This document shows positions 59,054-64,000 of a DNA stretch of 64,000 nt, in pieces (position 1 is the stretch's first letter; each line of letters opens with the position of its first letter). The notes under the pieces are model-generated. The model was given only the letters and a program-made list of their open reading frames with translations. It did not search any database and was not told the origin of the DNA. Source of the stretch: JAWRCU01 sp033542235. GTDB lineage: Bacteria; Pseudomonadota; Alphaproteobacteria; Rhizobiales; Rhizobiaceae. The position numbers were made by a program, and so were the translations under genes. Location: positions 434,001 to 498,000 of the forward strand of contig NZ_JAWRCU010000001.1 of assembly GCF_033542235.1 (NCBI RefSeq). The letters run 5' to 3'.

Positions 59054-61048
59054 TCACCCCAGCAGCGCGTACTCACCCGGCAAGGTTTCCTCCGACGCGG
59101 CCGACCGCCTGGCTTCATTGCGCCAGGTCTGGAACATCAGCACGGACCACAGTTCGCGAGCATGGTCCTGCCTTCCATCAATGTGGTCACGCCAACAGGC
59201 ATCGACTTTCGCAAAGTCGAGAAGCTCGTCTCGCGAGAGGCGAATATCGGAGAGAATATCCGAGGCCCAAGCGCGCAGAGGCTCTTTCAGCCAAGCCCCA
59301 ACCGGAACGTCGAAGCCTTGCTTAGGCCGATCGATCAGCCGCTGCGGAAGATAGCGACGGAGCAACTGGCGAAGGATCCACTTGCCTCTGCCATTTCGAA
59401 CCTTGGCGGCCGCCGGGAGGCGCCACGAGAATTCGACGACGCGATGGTCGAGAATGGGGCATCGCCCCTCGAGGCTGTTCGCCATGCTCGCGCGATCGAG
59501 CTTTACCAGTATGTCGCCGGGCAAATAGCCGGTCATGTCGTCGAACAAGAGACGGGACAGCAGGTCGTCGAACTGGGGTGCGCCGGCATTGTGTGTCGAC
59601 GGCCCGCAATGAACGAGGTTATCGCTCGGAGACCCCGTTAGCCGCTGGAGCAATTCGTCCTCATCTGCCGCAGCGAGCAGGCTGGCGAGGCGACTTAGCC
59701 GGTCGCTCCGCAATGCGTGCCGTAAACTTGGCGAAATCGGCAGGCGGCCAATGACATCGTGCCGGGAGCACCGGGCCAGCCCCCCTGCCCCTGCAGCCAA
59801 TATCCAACGAAGTCCTGGGGGAAACTCATGCAGATTTCTCAGGCGGTTCGCCAGGAAGTGCCGGGAATAGCCTGCGAAGCATTCATCGCCACCGTCACCC
59901 GAAAGCGCCACCGTCACGTGCTCGCGGGCGAGCCGCGATACCAGCAATGTCGGGATTTGCGATTCATCTGCAAAAGGCTCGTCCCAGATGCGCGGCAACT
60001 CCGGGATCACGTCGCGCGCAGCGGTCGGTGAAAGGTGAAGTTCGGTATGGTCGGTGCCAAGGTGCCGTGCCACAGCTGCCGCATGCGGGGCCTCGTCAAA
60101 GCCCGGTTCCCCAAAAGCTATGGTGAAAGTCCGCACAGGCCTGTCGGATTGCGCCTGCATCAGCGCGACAACGGTCGAGCTGTCTATTCCGCCTGACAGG
60201 AAGGCACCGAGCGGCACGTCAGCAACCATCCGTTCACGCACGGCAAGACCAAGCAGATTCTCGAGCTGGGTCGTCAGTTCTTCATCGCCGCAGACAATCT
60301 GTTCGCGCCGCGCTTTCGCAGCGACCTCCGCGAGCGACCACCAGTGCCGGATCCGATGCGCGAGAGAGCCGCTGGCACGAGCATCCGCAAAATCCGCGGC
60401 AGTCACAGATAGAACCGAACCCGGCGGCAGCTTGAACACCCCTTGCCAAATGCACTTGTCATCAGGCACCCATCCCTTCGAAAGCATCGTCGCCGCTGCA
60501 TCGAGGTCGAGCTCGGGGGAGAATCCCGGGAAACCATTCATCGCCTTCAACTCCGAGGCGAAGATCAGCGCTTCTCGTGTCGAGGCGATGTAGAGCGGCT
60601 TCTTGCCCATCCGGTCGCGGGCAAGATGGAGGACCCTTGTCTTTAGATCCCACAGCCCAAATGCGAACATGCCGGCGAAGCGCTTCAGGGCCGCATCGAG
60701 CCCCCAGGTCTCGATCGCACACAGCATGACTTCGGTATCGCTGGTCCCGCGGAAGGAGTGGCCCGTGCTTTCGAGATCGCGGCGCAGATCGCGGAAATTA
60801 TAGATCTCGCCGTTGAAAGTGATGACATGCCGACCGCTTGCGGAACACATCGGCTGGCGGCCCGCCTCCGACAGGTCGATGATGGCAAGCCGCCGATGAC
60901 CGAGGGCAAGGCCGGCTTCGCGGTTTACCCAGAATCCCTCACCATCAGGCCCTCGGTGATGAAGGGCTGAGGTCATTTGGGCTATTGCCCTCAGCGACCC
61001 CGTATGGACGGCATGGGGCGCCAGCAAAATTCCGGCAATCCCACACAT
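59054..61048 (-). CDS. Asparagine synthase (glutamine-hydrolysing), AsnB-like
   Basis: A 664-residue AsnB-type protein. Cys2 of MCGIAGILL is the glutaminase nucleophile, with NGEIYNF and GTSDTEVML of the Ntn domain. The synthetase domain has the PP-loop LSGGIDSSTV (about 275-284) and SGDGGDECFAGY. ATG 61048 is required to expose Cys2; an upstream open frame would bury it. Such paralogues in polysaccharide loci amidate sugar carboxyl groups or precursors; ordinary asparagine synthesis is also possible. One base separates its start from the polymerase gene stop. Confidence 0.9.
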   Translation of the reverse strand: MCGIAGILLAPHAVHTGSLRAIAQMTSALHHRGPDGEGFWVNREAGLALGHRRLAIIDLSEAGRQPMCSASGRHVITFNGEIYNFRDLRRDLESTGHSFRGTSDTEVMLCAIETWGLDAALKRFAGMFAFGLWDLKTRVLHLARDRMGKKPLYIASTREALIFASELKAMNGFPGFSPELDLDAAATMLSKGWVPDDKCIWQGVFKLPPGSVLSVTAADFADARASGSLAHRIRHWWSLAEVAAKARREQIVCGDEELTTQLENLLGLAVRERMVADVPLGAFLSGGIDSSTVVALMQAQSDRPVRTFTIAFGEPGFDEAPHAAAVARHLGTDHTELHLSPTAARDVIPELPRIWDEPFADESQIPTLLVSRLAREHVTVALSGDGGDECFAGYSRHFLANRLRNLHEFPPGLRWILAAGAGGLARCSRHDVIGRLPISPSLRHALRSDRLSRLASLLAAADEDELLQRLTGSPSDNLVHCGPSTHNAGAPQFDDLLSRLLFDDMTGYLPGDILVKLDRASMANSLEGRCPILDHRVVEFSWRLPAAAKVRNGRGKWILRQLLRRYLPQRLIDRPKQGFDVPVGAWLKEPLRAWASDILSDIRLSRDELLDFAKVDACWRDHIDGRQDHARELWSVLMFQTWRNEARRSAASEETLPGEYALLG

Positions 61049-61049
61049 C

Positions 61050-62309
61050 CTAGTAGCCTCGCTGGGGAACGGTCGCCGGAATAGCTCGCGGAGTTCCGGC
61101 CACAAGGCAGATGGACAGCGCGTACCACACGATCGGATGGCGGATGATGAGATGCGGGATGCTGAAGACGACAATCGATGCGACGAGCGCCAAAAGGGCA
61201 TCCAGCTTCGCGCGCCATGCCGATAAGGTGGCTGAGCCCACGATCCATGCGAGAGCCAGGACAGCGACCAGGCCGCCCTGGGTGTAAACATCCAAGACCG
61301 TGCTGTGAGCCTCGAAGGGCCGCGGCAGGAACTGCTTGTCGGTGATCGGGGGACGTTCGAGGTGCGGTCCTGGACCGAGGCCCAGCGAACCCGATCTCAA
61401 GCCATACTCCAGAGCCTGACTCCAGAGATACAGGCGAAGCGCGGCGGTTTCCTCGGTAGCTTCGCCGCCTCTGTCCTTTGTCAGGCTCATGGCGTAGTCC
61501 TCGACATTGCTGACCTGATCGAGGGCATAAGGGGTGATCGACACTGCGAGTGGCAGGCAGCCGATAAAGAACAGGACGGCAATTTGCCGGCAAAGGCTGG
61601 ACTTGCCGCCTTCGGCCGCGAGCCAGGTACGAAGCCGAAGTCCCAGAAAAATTAAATAGGTTAGGACCGTTGCGTAGAGAAAGGTATCGCTCTTTGTCAG
61701 CCTTCCAACATAGAAGGCCATAACCAGGGTACATAGCCCGAGTAACCTCCCCCATTGATTGCTGGTGGTGGTTGCGAGATGCATGGCCAGCGGCGCAAAG
61801 AGGGCGCAATAGATTGCCAGCTGGTTCGGATTGTCGGACCAGCCTTTGAAGCGGTCCCAGAACCATGGCTCGACTCCGGACTGGTGAACCCAACCCCAGC
61901 CAAGCCCGACCTGCCACGCAAAGGCTGCATTCGCGAATGCGAGAACCCACCAACCGGTGCGGCGCAGTTGACGATCAGCTTCCGGCTCCGCAACAGCCAG
62001 GCATGTCATGCAGACCACCAGCAGGTAGGCGAAGGTATCATGCAGCACAGGGGCGAGCGGCAGGGTGGTCGTCAGATAGCCGACGATGGCGCCCACCCCC
62101 AGGGCAAATGTCAGGAGCACCCAGAACCCTGCGAACCGGGTCAGCGCCGGTGAAGCCTCCAGGCGGCCGCCCGCAAGAACCCGCCCGATCGACAGGATAA
62201 TCCAGAGCGACAGGAACAGCTCGGCGTAGCCTATCGGCAACCTCGGAACGGTGAGTTGGGTCGCATAGGCCATCACGATGCCAAGAGCCATTATCGCGGC
62301 GCGGATCAT
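61050..62309 (-). CDS. O-antigen ligase/Wzy-type polysaccharide polymerase
   Basis: A 419-residue membrane protein with about ten to twelve hydrophobic helices and one larger periplasmic loop (about 265-335). The loop contains ALRLYLWSQALEYGLRSGSL followed by GLGPGPH and EAHSTVLDVYTQGG, the Wzy_C/WaaL signature with conserved Arg and His. It joins lipid-linked repeat units in the periplasm. The start overlaps the glycosyltransferase stop by four bases. Confidence 0.85.
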   Translation of the reverse strand: MIRAAIMALGIVMAYATQLTVPRLPIGYAELFLSLWIILSIGRVLAGGRLEASPALTRFAGFWVLLTFALGVGAIVGYLTTTLPLAPVLHDTFAYLLVVCMTCLAVAEPEADRQLRRTGWWVLAFANAAFAWQVGLGWGWVHQSGVEPWFWDRFKGWSDNPNQLAIYCALFAPLAMHLATTTSNQWGRLLGLCTLVMAFYVGRLTKSDTFLYATVLTYLIFLGLRLRTWLAAEGGKSSLCRQIAVLFFIGCLPLAVSITPYALDQVSNVEDYAMSLTKDRGGEATEETAALRLYLWSQALEYGLRSGSLGLGPGPHLERPPITDKQFLPRPFEAHSTVLDVYTQGGLVAVLALAWIVGSATLSAWRAKLDALLALVASIVVFSIPHLIIRHPIVWYALSICLVAGTPRAIPATVPQRGY

Positions 62310-63529
62310 TGTCGCGCCTCATCGAACGGGTGGCGTCCCGTATCCGTTGCTATCAAGGGCTTGGACGCCGAGCGTGGCAGATGGCAACGAACTCCGCCGC
62401 TGAGGACGCCCTCGTAGAGCTCGCAATACTGGTCGACCACCCACGGCAGCGAAAACCGCTCCCGGACAAATCCGACCGAACGGGCCCCCATAAGTCTTCC
62501 ACGAGCGGGGTCGGACAGGATATCGATTATTCGTGATGAGAGAGCTGCTGCGTCACCGGGCGGGACGAGATAGCCGTTCCAGCCGTCCTTCACCACGTCA
62601 TTGCAGCCGGGCATCCTTGAGGCCACGATCGGCAAGCCGGCCAATCCGGCCTCCAGTAGGACACGCGGGATGCCCTCCCGGTATTGCGTGGGGAATACGA
62701 ACACATCACCGAGGCCCAGCAGCGCTGGAACATCCCGCCTTGGTCCGAGGGCGACCACATAGGGAGCGTATCGGTCGATCTCAGCCTTCCGGACAGCAAA
62801 CGGACCCTCGGATTCTCTCGGCCCAACGAGCACGAAACGTGCATGGGGCCTTTCGGAGAGGATGCGGGGGAGCGCCTCGAGGAGGGTCGGGATTCCCTTC
62901 TGGCGCGTCAGTCGGCCGACAAAGATCACAACTTCGGCGGACTGAAGCCCAAGCTCGTTACGCATCGCCGTAACCGATGGGGCGCGATGCCTTGCCGCTG
63001 CGAACGCATCCACGTCGATTCCGGAACTAGCGATCAGCCGTGCCTTGCCGGCTGCAACCAGTCGATAGCGTTCGAAGAACGCCTGGTCGTCCCGATTTTG
63101 AAAGACGGTCATGGCAGTCCAGAACGACGAGAGCCATTGGAGCCCGCAAAAGATCGGGCGCAGGGCCAACGCCCTTGGCTCAAGCGAGGAAAATGTCCAG
63201 CCAAGGCCGTTGATGGTGCGGATGACCGGGGCCCGTCCGCGCACGGCCAACGGCGTCAGGAGATTGGGCTTGGTGTCGAAGCTCTGGATGACGTCAGGCC
63301 GCAGTTCCGACATCAATCTGCGGACCGAGCGGAGAGCGCTCCATCCCCCGCTGCCGGTTTCGAAGCGATCGAAGCCAAATCGGCGGTGTGGAATGGCATG
63401 GGAAGAAAAGGCGGCCCCATCGTCACTCGAGACCGCAGTGACCTGAAAACCCCTTTCTCGCAGCGCCAGCAGGAACGGGATTCTCAAGGGGTGATCCTCG
63501 CCACCCATGCAAACCAGGTGCGGATTCAT
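62306..63529 (-). CDS. Glycosyltransferase family 4 (GT-B)
   Basis: A 407-residue retaining GT4 enzyme. The N-terminal Rossmann half has MGGEDHPLRIPFLLALRERG. The C-terminal Glycos_transf_1 half has VIFVGRLTRQKGIPTLLEAL (about 203-222) and the donor-binding REGIPRVLLEAGLAGLPIVA (E-x7-E, about 283-302). ATG 63529 has a very strong AGGAGG six bases upstream; an earlier in-frame ATG lacks one. Probably first gene of the right part of the polysaccharide operon. Confidence 0.9.
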   Translation of the reverse strand: MNPHLVCMGGEDHPLRIPFLLALRERGFQVTAVSSDDGAAFSSHAIPHRRFGFDRFETGSGGWSALRSVRRLMSELRPDVIQSFDTKPNLLTPLAVRGRAPVIRTINGLGWTFSSLEPRALALRPIFCGLQWLSSFWTAMTVFQNRDDQAFFERYRLVAAGKARLIASSGIDVDAFAAARHRAPSVTAMRNELGLQSAEVVIFVGRLTRQKGIPTLLEALPRILSERPHARFVLVGPRESEGPFAVRKAEIDRYAPYVVALGPRRDVPALLGLGDVFVFPTQYREGIPRVLLEAGLAGLPIVASRMPGCNDVVKDGWNGYLVPPGDAAALSSRIIDILSDPARGRLMGARSVGFVRERFSLPWVVDQYCELYEGVLSGGVRCHLPRSASKPLIATDTGRHPFDEARQ

Positions 63530-64000
63530 GTCGCCCCTCCTGAAAAACGCGCGGCATTTCGCTTGCGCGACATCGATGATTTGCAGGTGCTCTTTCATTC
63601 GTGGGCTCGGCTTTCACGGCTCTCCTCATGCCGCGCAACCCACGCTAGGAGGAGCCTTGCCCACTGTCCTCGTCTGTTTGAATGAAAGGATCAGGGTTGC
63701 CCCGTCGCCCGAGGCGATCGTCAGAGAGGGAGGAAGGATCGACAGTCGGGCAGGGCGAGAGCGTTCCGTGGCGTGTCGGCGGTAGAGGTGAGCGCCGACG
63801 GCCGAGCAAACTTCAGCCGCGCAAAACTTGCGGCCGGGCCTGGCAGCGCTTCGCGCTGCCGTGGGGTCCGACCGAAAGCCGGGTGAGATTGAGGTCTGCG
63901 ACGCGCCCGACCCGAACGGATCACAGGATGCGTGTCGTCTTACGCTAGTTCTCGACCTACTACCTCACGCGCATCCCCGCCTTCTCGTCGAAGTGAAGCA
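63530..64000. other. End of window, 471 bases without a supported gene
   Basis: Only a compact hairpin (ggcagcg / cgctgcc, 63842-63860, TTCG-like loop) stands out. It probably carries the promoter of the leftward glycosyltransferase operon. The last 50 bases might include the 3' end of a minus-strand gene entering from outside, but two frames are possible and none can be chosen. Confidence 0.45.

Noticed and set aside
63842..63860. Compact hairpin near the window end as a tRNA or terminator
   Set aside because: No cloverleaf can be drawn around it and no T-run follows; left as an unexplained hairpin.

Overview
The window is GC-rich DNA of an alphaproteobacterium, most likely a Mesorhizobium-like member of the Rhizobiales. 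The basis is the aerobic (CobN/CobG-type) cobalamin gene set, the CbtA/CbtB cobalt transporter, an HWE-type histidine kinase, the general-stress gene block, the exopolysaccharide locus and several families of interspersed palindromic repeats typical of rhizobia. No rRNA, tRNA, IS element, prophage or CRISPR array was recognised. Identification is from motifs and gene order only.

Region 1 (1-9.8 kb) looks catabolic. It starts with the 3' end of a dimethylglycine/sarcosine-dehydrogenase-like gene. Two quinone oxidoreductase paralogues, a GlcD-type FAD oxidase, a cytosine-deaminase-like amidohydrolase and an NMT1/THI5-type ABC transporter follow on the minus strand. A RidA-like protein and a creatininase-family hydrolase are transcribed divergently. 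Together they suggest uptake and ring opening or deamination of a small N-heterocycle; the substrate is unknown.

Region 2 (9.8-34.1 kb) is a near-complete aerobic cobalamin locus. Two back-to-back cobalamin riboswitches at about 16.1-16.6 kb drive cbtB-cbtA-cobP-cobO-cobQ leftward and DUF1636-cobW-cobN-cobG-cobH-cobI-cobJ (then cobL-cobE-cobM) rightward. cobK and cbiD lie in reverse orientation inside the rightward series, which continues with cobA, cobB, cobV and cobU. cobC (with a phosphatase gene) and cobD diverge from overlapping start codons. cobF, bluB and the CobS/CobT cobaltochelatase subunits are not in the window; CbiD is present instead of CobF. A palindromic repeat of about 155-180 bases with 47-base arms occurs three times between genes and twice inside genes. 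In cobN and cobG it is read in frame and adds about 57-60 residues to each enzyme.

Region 3 (34.2-42.5 kb) holds an orphan type III polyketide synthase, a ribose-type sugar ABC transporter and a four-gene stress/envelope block (nutrient-deprivation-type protein, YqjE/holin-like protein, DUF3618 protein, YihY/BrkB protein) behind an EcfG-like promoter.

Region 4 (42.5-63.5 kb) is an exopolysaccharide locus, almost entirely on the minus strand. It encodes an outer-membrane export protein, a secreted beta-propeller protein, a nucleotide-sugar epimerase/dehydratase, an initiating sugar transferase, a frameshifted DegT aminotransferase, a nucleotidyltransferase, a nucleotidyltransferase-kinase fusion, a P-loop kinase fused to a Wzx-like flippase, a Wzc/ExoP-like co-polymerase with a degenerate Walker A, an asparagine synthase, a Wzy-like polymerase/ligase and a GT4 glycosyltransferase. 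A signalling cassette (NarL-type regulator, PAS/HWE kinase, PAS-LuxR regulator) sits in its middle and may control it.
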